From SCGC-AAA076-P13 sp965656035 (GTDB lineage Bacteria; Pseudomonadota; Gammaproteobacteria; Magnimaribacterales; D2472), in contig CBFHIO010000012.1 in assembly GCA_965656035.1 (NCBI GenBank), positions 1 to 22,119 on the forward strand: 22,119 nt of DNA, read 5' to 3'. Shown here in pieces: positions 8,386 through 15,672 of the stretch (position 1 is its first letter; each line of letters opens with the position of its first letter). Made by a program: the position numbers and the translations under genes. Under the pieces are notes generated by a model. It was not told where the DNA came from. It did not search any database and saw only the letters and a program-made list of their open reading frames with translations.

Positions 8386-9636
8386 TTATTTATCAAATAA
8401 ATTTTTATCAATTAGGTTTTCTGAATTGGCAACAATGCACGCGACAGCAGCATCGCCCGTCACATTAACCGAAGTTCGTAACATATCTAAAATTCTATCA
8501 ACCGCTAAAATTATTCCAACGGCCTCAAGCGGTAGACCAAATTGCTGCAAGATAATCACTAAAGTAATTGTTCCCGCAGAAGGAACAGCTGCAGTACCAA
8601 TCGAAGTTACAACTGCTAGAATCACAACTTGAATATATTGAAAGAACGTTAAATCTATTCCAGACATCTGTGCAATGAAAACTGTAGCCATGCCTTGCAT
8701 GATTGCGGTTCCATCCATATTAATTGTAGCCCCTACTGGAATTACAAAAGAGGAAACGTTTTTATTTACCCCCAAATCATCTTGAACAGTTTTTAGCGTT
8801 ACAGGTATCGTTGCCGCGCTAGAAGATGTTGAAAAAGCGAAGATAGCGACATCTTTCACTTTCCTATAGAAAGTTAACAAACTTAGATTAGTAAATAGCT
8901 TAAGAAATACTGAATAGGTAAAAATTGCATGAATTAGCAATACTATTATTAGTAAAAGTACATACTTAAAAGCCTCTTGGAAAATATCTAACCCGTCTGT
9001 AATTACAAATTTACCAATTAAACAGAAAACGCCAACGGGTGCAAAAGATATAACCATTATAACTAGTTGCATAAATACAGTATTTAATTTTTCGAAAGAT
9101 TTACTAAAGTTATTGGTAAGATGATTTGTTTTATTTAGTGCAAGACCAAATAAGATGCTGAAGAAAACAACTGCCAGCATCTGATTCTGTGCCATAGCTT
9201 CGATAATGTTTGATGGGAAAATATCTAAAATTGTTTCATATATTCCTTGACCTTTTGGCAGCTGATCTGGTGGTGCAATGTCTGATGAATACCCTGCGCC
9301 TGGTTTAAACACAGAACCGATAAATAAAGAGAGTGAGACAGCTATAGCTGTGGTTGATAAATAAAGAGTAATTGTTTTTAAAGATATATTTCCTAAACTT
9401 TTCATACTGGTAAGAGATGAAATGCCAGATACTAATGAAAAGAATACTAACGGAACAATTAAAAGTTTTAGTAGATTTATAAATATAGCACTACCTAAAT
9501 TGAAGACATATACCTTGATAAAATTAAGGAAGCTTTCTGAGAAAAAACTTAAATAATACAGAAGAGAGCCAATTAAAAAACCTAAAAACATTCCAAGTAA
9601 AATATTTCTTGTTAGATTTTTTGGGGTTTCAATCAT
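8386..9636 (-). CDS. Dicarboxylate/amino acid:cation symporter (DAACS/SDF family, GltP/DctA-like)
   Basis: This inner-membrane transporter family imports glutamate, aspartate or C4-dicarboxylates with Na+ or H+. The 416 residues show several hydrophobic helices and the family core: the serine-rich HP1 loop STSSSAATIP (269-278), the NMDGT motif (306-310) in helix 7, the HP2 GTAAVPSAG region (347-355), and helix 8 with D380, D384, R387, N391 and D395 (VDRILDMLRTSVNVTGD). The arginine at 387 aligns with the residue that holds the substrate side-chain carboxylate in GltPh, so an acidic substrate is likely. Whether Na+ or H+ is the coupling ion cannot be told from what I see. Its ATG overlaps the rubredoxin stop by four bases (ATGA), so the two are probably co-translated. 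Confidence 0.92.
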   Translation of the reverse strand: MIETPKNLTRNILLGMFLGFLIGSLLYYLSFFSESFLNFIKVYVFNLGSAIFINLLKLLIVPLVFFSLVSGISSLTSMKSLGNISLKTITLYLSTTAIAVSLSLFIGSVFKPGAGYSSDIAPPDQLPKGQGIYETILDIFPSNIIEAMAQNQMLAVVFFSILFGLALNKTNHLTNNFSKSFEKLNTVFMQLVIMVISFAPVGVFCLIGKFVITDGLDIFQEAFKYVLLLIIVLLIHAIFTYSVFLKLFTNLSLLTFYRKVKDVAIFAFSTSSSAATIPVTLKTVQDDLGVNKNVSSFVIPVGATINMDGTAIMQGMATVFIAQMSGIDLTFFQYIQVVILAVVTSIGTAAVPSAGTITLVIILQQFGLPLEAVGIILAVDRILDMLRTSVNVTGDAAVACIVANSENLIDKNLFDK

Positions 9637-9812
9637 TCTATTTCAATCATATCAAAATCTTCTTTACCAACACCACACTCGGGACATAGCCAATCTTCAG
9701 GAACATCTTCCCATCTTGTTCCAGGCTCTATTCCATCATCAGGCCAGCCAAGAGCTTCATCATATATTAGACCACAAACGATACATTCATATTTTTTTAA
9801 TTTTATATCCAT
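9633..9812 (-). CDS. Rubredoxin
   Basis: This 59-residue ORF is a rubredoxin, a small cytoplasmic electron carrier with one iron held by four cysteines. It reads MDIKLKKYECIVCG at the start, with the first pair Cys10-x-x-Cys13 and the second pair Cys43-Pro-Glu-Cys46 (WLCPECGVGKEDF). The typical Y-D-E loop after the first pair and the PGTRWEDVPEDW segment complete the fold. Its stop codon overlaps the symporter start (ATGA). The partner oxidoreductase is not in the window; alkane hydroxylase electron transfer and oxidative-stress defence are known roles for the family, but nothing here picks one. The start has no strong Shine-Dalgarno. Confidence 0.95.
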   Translation of the reverse strand: MDIKLKKYECIVCGLIYDEALGWPDDGIEPGTRWEDVPEDWLCPECGVGKEDFDMIEIE

Positions 9813-9846
9813 ATTTTTTATTTACTTTGATTAAAAGTATGGACGT

Positions 9847-9852
9847 TATAAT
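9847..9852 (+). promoter_or_regulatory. Possible -10 element (TATAAT) of the ubiC operon
   Basis: A perfect TATAAT lies 21 bases before the ubiC ATG in the short divergent gap between rubredoxin and ubiC. Candidate -35 elements are weak: TTTACT is 20 bases upstream and TTGATT is 14 upstream. It is plausible as the sigma-70 promoter of the ubiC-ubiA set, but the sequence is AT-rich, so a chance match is possible. Confidence 0.4.
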
Positions 9853-9873
9853 ATCAGATTTATCGAGAAATTC

Positions 9874-10374
9874 ATGAAGCTAAACAAAATATCGACTTGG
9901 GAAAATTTTGAAACTATTGATTCAAAAATATCCAATAATAATATACGCTCTTGGCTGCTTGAAAATGGACCGATAACAAAAAGAATAAAACAAAACGGAG
10001 TATTTAGACTCCATCTTATCCAAGATGAGTTTTCTTCAATCAATCAAAGCGATAAAGATTTTATTCAATGCACATCTAATGAAATAAAATTGAGAGAAGT
10101 ACTTCTATACTGCGATGATTCACCAATAGTGTTTGCTCAAACAATAATTCCTGCAGAAACGATTTCAAAAGGATTAAAGCAATTGGGAAATCTTGGCAGC
10201 AGGCCTCTTGGTGATATTTTGTTTAAAGAAAGTGTGTTCACCAAAGACATAGTTTTATATGCTCTCTTTGAAAAAAACTCAAGCTTATATTGGGGAAGAA
10301 AAGCAAAATATATGGTTAATGGTTATAAATTCTCGGTTATGGAAGTTTTTTTAATTGATGTGAGAGATGAATAA
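9874..10374 (+). CDS. ubiC: Chorismate--pyruvate lyase
   Basis: UbiC splits chorismate into 4-hydroxybenzoate and pyruvate, the first committed step of ubiquinone synthesis. The 166-residue length matches E. coli UbiC (165). The family pattern is visible: SWLLENGPITKRIKQ (26-40), KLREVLLYCDD (72-82) with Arg74 matching the active-site arginine, LGSRPLGDILF (107-117), YWGRKAKY (139-146) and MEVFLID with Glu157 matching the conserved glutamate. The gene overlaps ubiA by 8 bases (ATGAATAA), so the two steps that make the first prenylated intermediate are coupled. GAG six bases before the ATG is a modest Shine-Dalgarno. Confidence 0.9.
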   Translation: MKLNKISTWENFETIDSKISNNNIRSWLLENGPITKRIKQNGVFRLHLIQDEFSSINQSDKDFIQCTSNEIKLREVLLYCDDSPIVFAQTIIPAETISKGLKQLGNLGSRPLGDILFKESVFTKDIVLYALFEKNSSLYWGRKAKYMVNGYKFSVMEVFLIDVRDE

Positions 10375-11218
10375 ATTTAAAAGCTATATAAAGCTTTCTC
10401 GCCTTAATAAACCAATTGGCATATATCTTTTATTATGGCCGTCATTAATTGGTCTTATGCTTGGAGTACTAGAATCGAGTTTCATTGAAGTAAAAAGTTT
10501 TCTTATAGTTTTAATTGGTTCAATTTTAGTGAGATCTTGTGGCTGCGTGATAAATGATATTAGCGATCATAAGTTTGACAAGTTAGTTGCAAGAACAAAA
10601 GACAGGCCTCTTGTCACTGGTGAAATTACTCTGAAAGAGGCTTGGATATTTTTTTTCTTTACAGCAGGCTTATGTTTTAGTCTTTTGATTTTTGTTCCAA
10701 AAATAACATTATATATTTCGATGGTTATTGCGGCTTTCATCTTAATTTATCCTTTAACAAAAAGATTTTTAAAAGCACCTCAATTTTTTTTAGGAATTAC
10801 CTTTGGTTCTGGAACCTTAGTTTCTTATAGTCTTGCATCAACTCATTTCTCATTGTCTATATTGCTACTATTTTTAGGAACAGTTTTATGGATCATCAGT
10901 TTTGATACTATCTATGCCTTAGAAGATATAGAAGATGATCGAATTATTGGGGTTAATTCAACACCAATTTTATGGGGAGATAAAGCAATTTTTATTAGTA
11001 AGATTTTACATTTACTATTTTATGTTTCTCTACTGCTAATATTTTTTATAAATCAATTTTCTCTTTTCTTTTTAGCAATGTTATTAATTATGTTAGGTAT
11101 ATATTTTTACCAAACCAATCTTATACGTGAACAAAAATACCTCGAAGCTTTTAAAGTTAATCATTTTATTGGAATGTTAGCTGCAATTAGTTTTGCAGCT
11201 GAGATTTTTCTAGTCTAG
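10367..11218 (+). CDS. ubiA: 4-hydroxybenzoate polyprenyltransferase
   Basis: UbiA attaches the polyprenyl tail to 4-hydroxybenzoate in the inner membrane, the second step of ubiquinone synthesis. The 283 residues (E. coli 290) start with SRLNKPIGIYLLLWPSLIGL, typical of the family. The first aspartate-rich motif NDISDHKFD is at residues 63-71 and is followed by ARTKDRPLVTGEI. The second, DTIYALEDIEDD, is at 180-191 and is followed by STPILWG. Both motifs bind the Mg2+-prenyl diphosphate. Eight or nine hydrophobic segments are visible. Overlap with ubiC strengthens the assignment over other UbiA-superfamily enzymes such as heme O or menaquinone prenyltransferases. Confidence 0.94.
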   Translation: MNKFKSYIKLSRLNKPIGIYLLLWPSLIGLMLGVLESSFIEVKSFLIVLIGSILVRSCGCVINDISDHKFDKLVARTKDRPLVTGEITLKEAWIFFFFTAGLCFSLLIFVPKITLYISMVIAAFILIYPLTKRFLKAPQFFLGITFGSGTLVSYSLASTHFSLSILLLFLGTVLWIISFDTIYALEDIEDDRIIGVNSTPILWGDKAIFISKILHLLFYVSLLLIFFINQFSLFFLAMLLIMLGIYFYQTNLIREQKYLEAFKVNHFIGMLAAISFAAEIFLV

Positions 11219-11228
11219 ACGCTTTGCA

Positions 11229-12365
11229 ATGAAAACCACATTCATAAAAAGCTTATCCGAGATTTCTTTGAATAGTTTTGATGAAATCATTAACGAAAAG
11301 GACAAACCTTTTATGTCATATGAATATCTTAATGCATTAGAAAAAAGTAGATCTGCTCATTTTAATAATGGATGGGAGACATTTCACCTAACTCTTAGTG
11401 AAAAAAATGATCTATTAGGATTTTTACCAATATATAAAAAAAATAATAGTCATGGTGAGTTTGTTTTTGATCACCAATGGTCATATGCCCTTAGAAGGGC
11501 TGGAAGAGATTATTATCCAAAGCTACTAAGCGCAATTCCTTTTACTCCATGTGAAACAAGGAAATTTATAACGCCTGAATCAATAGATATTCAGAATTTT
11601 ATAGAGCCTGTTATTAACCACATGAAGAAAGAAAATATTGAGACGTGGCATATTCTTTTTCCTAATAAAGATCTCTCTAAAACGCTTATTGAAAATAATT
11701 TTATAGAGCGAAGTGGATATAGATTTGTTTGGAATAACAGAGAATATCAAAGCTTTGATGATTTTCTTAAAATCTTTACTTCCAGGCAAAGAAAAAACAT
11801 TAAATCTGAAAGAAAAAAAATTCAAAGTCTAGGAATAAAATTTTCAGTAAAAGATAGTACCAATATGACCATTAAAGATTGGCACATTTTTTATGAATTT
11901 TATAAATCTACCTATTATCAGCGAATGCAAGAACCATATTTAAATTTCGATTTTTTTACTTTAGTGCATGAATATAGAAATTCTCTTAATCCTGTTATTT
12001 TTTTTGCTGAGATCAATGGAGAAAAAATTGCTGGATCTTTATGCTTTCAAAATAAAGATACACTATATGGAAGGCATTGGGGCTCATCGATTAATATAGA
12101 TAACCTTCATTTTGAATGTTGTTACTATCAAGGTATTGAATATTGTATAAAAAATAATATTGATTATTTTGATCCAGGCGTCCAAGGAGAGCATAAAATT
12201 AGACGAGGCTTTGAGCCAAGAGAAACTCGTTCGTATCATTATGTTTTAAAAAAAGATTTTAGAAATGCTATTAAATCTTTTTGCCAGGAAGAAAAAATAG
12301 GCATAGAAAAATATCTGGCTGCTTGCAACGAATATACACCTATAAAAAAAGAATATAGAATTTAG
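11229..12365 (+). CDS. FemAB-like/DUF482 protein with GNAT-type fold
   Basis: The 378-residue protein matches the pattern I know for the DUF482 (FemAB_like) family. It has an N-terminal FMSYEYLNALEKS with GWETFHLTL, then HGEFVFDHQWSYALRRAGRDYYPKLLSAIPFTP. Near the C-terminus are LYGRHWGSSINIDNLHFECCYYQGIEYCI and then GVQGEHKIRRGFEP. The fold is two GNAT-like halves, related to FemABX peptidyltransferases, but no substrate is established for this family and I do not assign one. It lies 10 bases after ubiA and 2 bases before the DUF1249 gene, so it is in the same transcription unit. No signal peptide is seen; a cytoplasmic location is expected. Confidence 0.85.
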   Translation: MKTTFIKSLSEISLNSFDEIINEKDKPFMSYEYLNALEKSRSAHFNNGWETFHLTLSEKNDLLGFLPIYKKNNSHGEFVFDHQWSYALRRAGRDYYPKLLSAIPFTPCETRKFITPESIDIQNFIEPVINHMKKENIETWHILFPNKDLSKTLIENNFIERSGYRFVWNNREYQSFDDFLKIFTSRQRKNIKSERKKIQSLGIKFSVKDSTNMTIKDWHIFYEFYKSTYYQRMQEPYLNFDFFTLVHEYRNSLNPVIFFAEINGEKIAGSLCFQNKDTLYGRHWGSSINIDNLHFECCYYQGIEYCIKNNIDYFDPGVQGEHKIRRGFEPRETRSYHYVLKKDFRNAIKSFCQEEKIGIEKYLAACNEYTPIKKEYRI

Positions 12366-12367
12366 CT

Positions 12368-12814
12368 ATGTTGAAAACACTTCCAACAACGTCTCATCAC
12401 CTAACAGTTTGTGAGGCAAATTTTATAAGGTTGGGGAAGTTATTAAACAATTATTTATCTGATGAAAAAATATATGAGTCGATTAATCCTAATCAATCTT
12501 CTCTAAAGATTAATTTTCTTGTATTAGATAAAACTAAACACACAATAATCCTTGAAGCTAAACAGACCGGGGATAAGAAAAATATTCACAGCAATTTCAT
12601 ACTAAGAATTCAAGTGAGCTTAGATGCAAAACTAGCAGAAGTTTTGTCTTATCAAGGTGAAAAACCTTTGCCTTTCTTTATGAATCAATCAAAAAGGCAG
12701 TCATCCGATGAAAAGCTGCAGCAAAATAAATTTTTAACAGAATGGTTAGAAAGTATTTTTATATCTGGTATTTCAAATAAGGAGCAAATAAACAATATTT
12801 TAAAAAATGTCTAA
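12368..12814 (+). CDS. DUF1249 (YqiB-like) protein
   Basis: This 148-residue protein resembles E. coli YqiB. Shared points are the CEANFIRLGKLL opening (YqiB: CEMNFSQLRRLL), the ILEAKQTGDKK middle, a LRIQVSLDAKLAEVLSYQ strand region and a late QQNKFLTEWLESI (YqiB: QINQFLADWLRYC). The function of DUF1249 is unknown. In E. coli yqiB is close to yqiA and cpdA; here yqiA follows directly with an 8-base overlap (ATGTCTAA), and cpdA is absent, so the yqiB-yqiA link survives genome shortening. That conserved neighbourhood hints at a shared role but proves none. Confidence 0.8.
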   Translation: MLKTLPTTSHHLTVCEANFIRLGKLLNNYLSDEKIYESINPNQSSLKINFLVLDKTKHTIILEAKQTGDKKNIHSNFILRIQVSLDAKLAEVLSYQGEKPLPFFMNQSKRQSSDEKLQQNKFLTEWLESIFISGISNKEQINNILKNV

Positions 12815-13382
12815 AACTATTCTCTATTTTCATGGTTTTAAATCTTCAAGTAATTCCGGCAAAGCACAAGAATTTAAGACTTTCGTAGAAAACCATACAT
12901 CTCAAACAAAGATTTTGATTCCTGATCTTGATGATGATTTTAAACAAGCGAGTAAACAAATTAAAAGCCTTATAAATGAAATTGATCCAAATATCTTTTT
13001 TATGGGCAGTTCGCTGGGAGGTTACTATGCACTTTATTTTGCAGAGCTTTACAAAACTAAATCGGTATTAATTAACCCAGCAATACCCCCATTAAATGGT
13101 TTTGAGGAACATCTAGGTAAGAATGAAAATTATGCTACTGGCAATAAATTTACAATTTCAAAAAATGATATTTCTTACATTAGGTCGCTTCATCATAAGA
13201 AAATATTAAAGCCTGATAATCATTTGATATTGCTTGAATCTGAAGATGAGGTTTTAGATTACCTTGAAACTGTAAGTTACTTTAAAGGATCTGCTATAGA
13301 TATTTTGTATGGAGGAAATCACTCTTACTCATCAATAAACGAAAAATGTAATAAAATAAAAGATTTCTTATCTTTAGAATAA
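12807..13382 (+). CDS. yqiA: YqiA/YcfP-type alpha/beta hydrolase (esterase YqiA)
   Basis: The 191-residue protein is a small alpha/beta-hydrolase very like E. coli YqiA, an esterase active on short-chain esters in vitro. Matches are YFHGFKSSSNSGKA (7-20), the nucleophile elbow GSSLGGYYA (67-75, Ser69), INPAIPP (89-95), LLESEDEVLDY (142-152, Asp147 as the likely acid) and GGNHSY (169-174, His172). The physiological substrate is not known. The start overlaps the DUF1249 stop by 8 bases. The gene ends one base before the first NtrC-type palindrome of the glutamine synthetase promoter, so it closes this transcription unit with no visible terminator. Confidence 0.88.
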   Translation: MSKTILYFHGFKSSSNSGKAQEFKTFVENHTSQTKILIPDLDDDFKQASKQIKSLINEIDPNIFFMGSSLGGYYALYFAELYKTKSVLINPAIPPLNGFEEHLGKNENYATGNKFTISKNDISYIRSLHHKKILKPDNHLILLESEDEVLDYLETVSYFKGSAIDILYGGNHSYSSINEKCNKIKDFLSLE

Positions 13383-13383
13383 A

Positions 13384-13400
13384 TGCACTAAATTAGTGCA
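13384..13400 (+). promoter_or_regulatory. NtrC binding site 1
   Basis: TGCACTAAATTAGTGCA is a perfect 17-bp palindrome (6-5-6) that matches the NtrC enhancer consensus TGCACC-N5-GGTGCA at five of six bases per arm. Its centre is about 102 bases upstream of the transcription start predicted from the sigma-54 promoter, a usual enhancer distance. NtrC itself is encoded downstream in the same operon. Confidence 0.88.
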
Positions 13401-13413
13401 ATTTCAATACATT

Positions 13414-13430
13414 TGCATTAATATAGTGCA
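13414..13430 (+). promoter_or_regulatory. NtrC binding site 2
   Basis: TGCATTAATATAGTGCA is a near-palindrome (one mismatched pair) with the same 6-5-6 layout as site 1. Its centre is 30 bases from that of site 1, about three helical turns. That would put two NtrC dimers on the same DNA face, as at the E. coli glnA enhancer. Confidence 0.82.
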
Positions 13431-13467
13431 TATATTGCAAAAAAAATATAATTTTACTTATTTAATC

Positions 13468-13483
13468 TGGCATATAAATTGCA
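13468..13483 (+). promoter_or_regulatory. Sigma-54 (RpoN) promoter of the glutamine synthetase operon
   Basis: TGGCATATAAATTGCA matches the -24/-12 consensus TGGCAC-N5-TTGCA at all but one base, with GG at 13469-13470 and GC at 13481-13482 exactly 12 bases apart. Transcription should start near 13494, leaving a leader of about 27 bases with AGGAG before the ATG at 13521. Together with the two NtrC sites this is a complete nitrogen-starvation promoter. Confidence 0.92.
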
Positions 13484-13520
13484 TTAGTGTATATAAAGTT
13501 AAACTATTTTAGGAGAAAAA

Positions 13521-14534
13521 ATGTCCGACATAAAAACTTATGAATACGTCTGGTTAGACGGATATAAACCCGAACAATCACTTCGAAGCAAGATAAAAGC
13601 CACGGATTTTAGAGGTACAGACTTACCAGATCCAAATAATCAAATGCCCCCTCAGTGGTCTTTTGATGGATCTTCTACTCAACAAGCTGAGGGTAATAGT
13701 TCAGACTGTTTGCTTGTGCCTATACAGATCTATAACAATCCTACAAACCCAGATCATCTGGTAATGTGTGAAGTAATGTCAGCAGATGGTTCTGTGCATT
13801 CATCAAATTTTAGAAATGAGGCAAAATCTATTGTTACAGACGAATGGTGGTTTGGATTTGAACAAGAATATTTCTTTACTGACCCTGAAACAGGAGAAAT
13901 TCTTGGTTGGGAAAATGGTACACCTAAACCTCAAGGAGATTATTATTGCGGCGTGGGAGCAAATAATGTTGCTGGAAGAGAAATATCTGAAATTCACCTT
14001 CAAGCATGCATTGATGCTGGCATTAATCTTACTGGAACAAATGCTGAGGTTGCACTTGGACAGTGGGAATACCAATGTTTTGGAAAGGGAATTAAAGCAG
14101 CTGATGATTTATGGATTTCAAGATACCTTTTATACAAAATTGCAGAAGAATTTGGCGTTGGAGTGAATATACACCCTAAACCAAAAACGGGAGACTGGAA
14201 TGGTTCAGGTATGCACACAAACTTTTCAAATGAGGCTATGAGAACTGCTGGTTCAGAAGAATTATTCAACTCATATTGCGAAAAGCTGGGTGAAGTTCAT
14301 GAAGAAGGTATTTCACTTTACGGGTCCGATAATGACATGCGTCTTACTGGATTACATGAAACACAAAGTATTGATAAATTTTCATATGGTGTAAGTGATA
14401 GAGGGGCAAGTATAAGAATTCCTATATTCACCGTAGAGCACAATTGGAACGGCTATTTAGAAGACAGAAGGCCTGCCTCAAATGCTGATCCATACAAAAT
14501 ATTGACACACATCGTGGGAACATTAACCAAATAA
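13521..14534 (+). CDS. glnII: Type II (eukaryote-like) glutamine synthetase
   Basis: Glutamine synthetase makes glutamine from glutamate, ammonia and ATP, the main route of ammonium assimilation. The 337-residue length and motifs are those of the GSII family (plants, animals, rhizobial GlnII), not the roughly 470-residue GSI normal for gammaproteobacteria. The motifs are: WSFDGSST (47-54 region), the Glu-rich WWFGFEQEYFF (109-119), HPKP with GDWNGSGMHTNFS (218-236), NDMRLTGLHET (271-281), GVSDRGASIRIP (290-301) and EDRRPASNADPY (314-325). GSII lacks the adenylylation tyrosine loop of GSI, so control is expected mainly at transcription. The sigma-54/NtrC promoter directly upstream and ntrB-ntrC downstream fit that. 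An AGGAG lies six bases before the ATG. Confidence 0.95.
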   Translation: MSDIKTYEYVWLDGYKPEQSLRSKIKATDFRGTDLPDPNNQMPPQWSFDGSSTQQAEGNSSDCLLVPIQIYNNPTNPDHLVMCEVMSADGSVHSSNFRNEAKSIVTDEWWFGFEQEYFFTDPETGEILGWENGTPKPQGDYYCGVGANNVAGREISEIHLQACIDAGINLTGTNAEVALGQWEYQCFGKGIKAADDLWISRYLLYKIAEEFGVGVNIHPKPKTGDWNGSGMHTNFSNEAMRTAGSEELFNSYCEKLGEVHEEGISLYGSDNDMRLTGLHETQSIDKFSYGVSDRGASIRIPIFTVEHNWNGYLEDRRPASNADPYKILTHIVGTLTK

Positions 14535-14547
14535 TCCTACTAAGCTT

Positions 14548-14573
14548 ATCGACTCCTTGTAAAAGGAGTCGAT
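14548..14573 (+). promoter_or_regulatory. Perfect hairpin in the glnII-ntrB gap covering the ntrB ribosome binding site
   Basis: ATCGACTCCTT (14548-14558) and AAGGAGTCGAT (14563-14573) form a perfect 11-bp stem with a GTAA loop, 13 bases after the synthetase stop. No T tract follows, so it is not a standard terminator. Its right arm contains the only Shine-Dalgarno-like run (AAGGAG) before the ntrB ATG at 14581, so folding would hide it. A role in keeping NtrB/NtrC lower than glutamine synthetase, or in protecting the glnII mRNA 3' end, is inferred. Confidence 0.7.
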
Positions 14574-14580
14574 GCATTGA

Positions 14581-15672
14581 ATGAATAATCCTGAAAAATT
14601 TAATCAAACAATATTAAATCAAATCACCTCAGAGATTATTGTTCTCGACAAAGATCTTAAAGTTATTTGGATTAATGATTCAGCAATTACAAATAACTGG
14701 AAAATATCTGATAAACATTCAGATATAAATTCACAATTTTCATTTCAAACTAATGCTGAATTAAGGCAGCTAATAAATGACTGTCTTGATACTGGTAACA
14801 CAATAGTTAAAAGAGATTTTAAATTAGAAAAAGACAGTGAAAAATATAGGATTGTGGATTTGACCGTAAATTGGTCTGAATCAAATAAATTGCTAATTTT
14901 AGAAGTTTTATGTGTAGACAATTTGCATAAAATTATTGATTCATCAAAAGTTTTTTCTACCCAAAAAATAGCTGCTAACTTAGCTAGAACTCTAGCTCAT
15001 GAAGTTAAGAATCCGCTATCAGGAATTAAGGGTAGCGCTCAAATCTTGATGAATAAATTAAATGACGACTTCTCAAAGAAGTTCTTAGATATCATTGTTA
15101 ATGAAACAGAGAGACTAAATAACATTGTTACAAAAATTCTTACACCACCCAAAAAACCAAAACTAGAATTATTCAATATTCATTCTGCACTAGAAAAAGT
15201 ATTTGCTTTATCAGAAGCAGAAGCTGATGAGTATGGGAACTTAAAAATACAAAGAGACTATGATCCAAGTATTCCTGAAGTATATGGAGACGAAGATTTA
15301 TTTATACAAGCCATTCTCAACATTTTTAAAAATGCTCAACAAGCGATAGTTTTAACTGAAGAGCCTTTGATAACAATCAAATCTAGGGTTACTTACAGTC
15401 AACCAATTAACGGCAGTATTCATCCAACCCTATGTGAAGTATGTATTATTGATAATGGGCCTGGGATACCTCAAGATATTCAAGAGCAAATTTTCTTTCC
15501 CATGGTCTCATCAAAAAAAAACGGATCCGGGCTTGGCCTTTCTATATCTCAAGATATTATTAGAATCCATGGTGGTGCAATATCATTTAAAAGTGAATCA
15601 AATGGCACGACCTTTTCAATTTTGATTCCTATAAAGGTTGAATCACTAAAAGAGGAAGTAAAAAGTGCATAA
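14581..15672 (+). CDS. ntrB: Nitrogen regulation sensor histidine kinase/phosphatase NtrB (GlnL)
   Basis: NtrB phosphorylates and dephosphorylates NtrC in response to nitrogen status through PII. The 363-residue soluble protein has an N-terminal PAS-like region (about 8-115), the phospho-acceptor H-box LARTLAHEVKNPLSGIKGSA (134-153, His140), the N-box NIFKNAQQA (247-255), G1 box DNGPGIP (291-297) and G2 box GSGLGLSI (315-322). There are no membrane segments. The order glutamine synthetase-ntrB-ntrC is that of enteric glnALG. The upstream hairpin overlaps its ribosome binding site. Its last 8 bases overlap the GTG start of ntrC. Confidence 0.94.
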   Translation: MNNPEKFNQTILNQITSEIIVLDKDLKVIWINDSAITNNWKISDKHSDINSQFSFQTNAELRQLINDCLDTGNTIVKRDFKLEKDSEKYRIVDLTVNWSESNKLLILEVLCVDNLHKIIDSSKVFSTQKIAANLARTLAHEVKNPLSGIKGSAQILMNKLNDDFSKKFLDIIVNETERLNNIVTKILTPPKKPKLELFNIHSALEKVFALSEAEADEYGNLKIQRDYDPSIPEVYGDEDLFIQAILNIFKNAQQAIVLTEEPLITIKSRVTYSQPINGSIHPTLCEVCIIDNGPGIPQDIQEQIFFPMVSSKKNGSGLGLSISQDIIRIHGGAISFKSESNGTTFSILIPIKVESLKEEVKSA

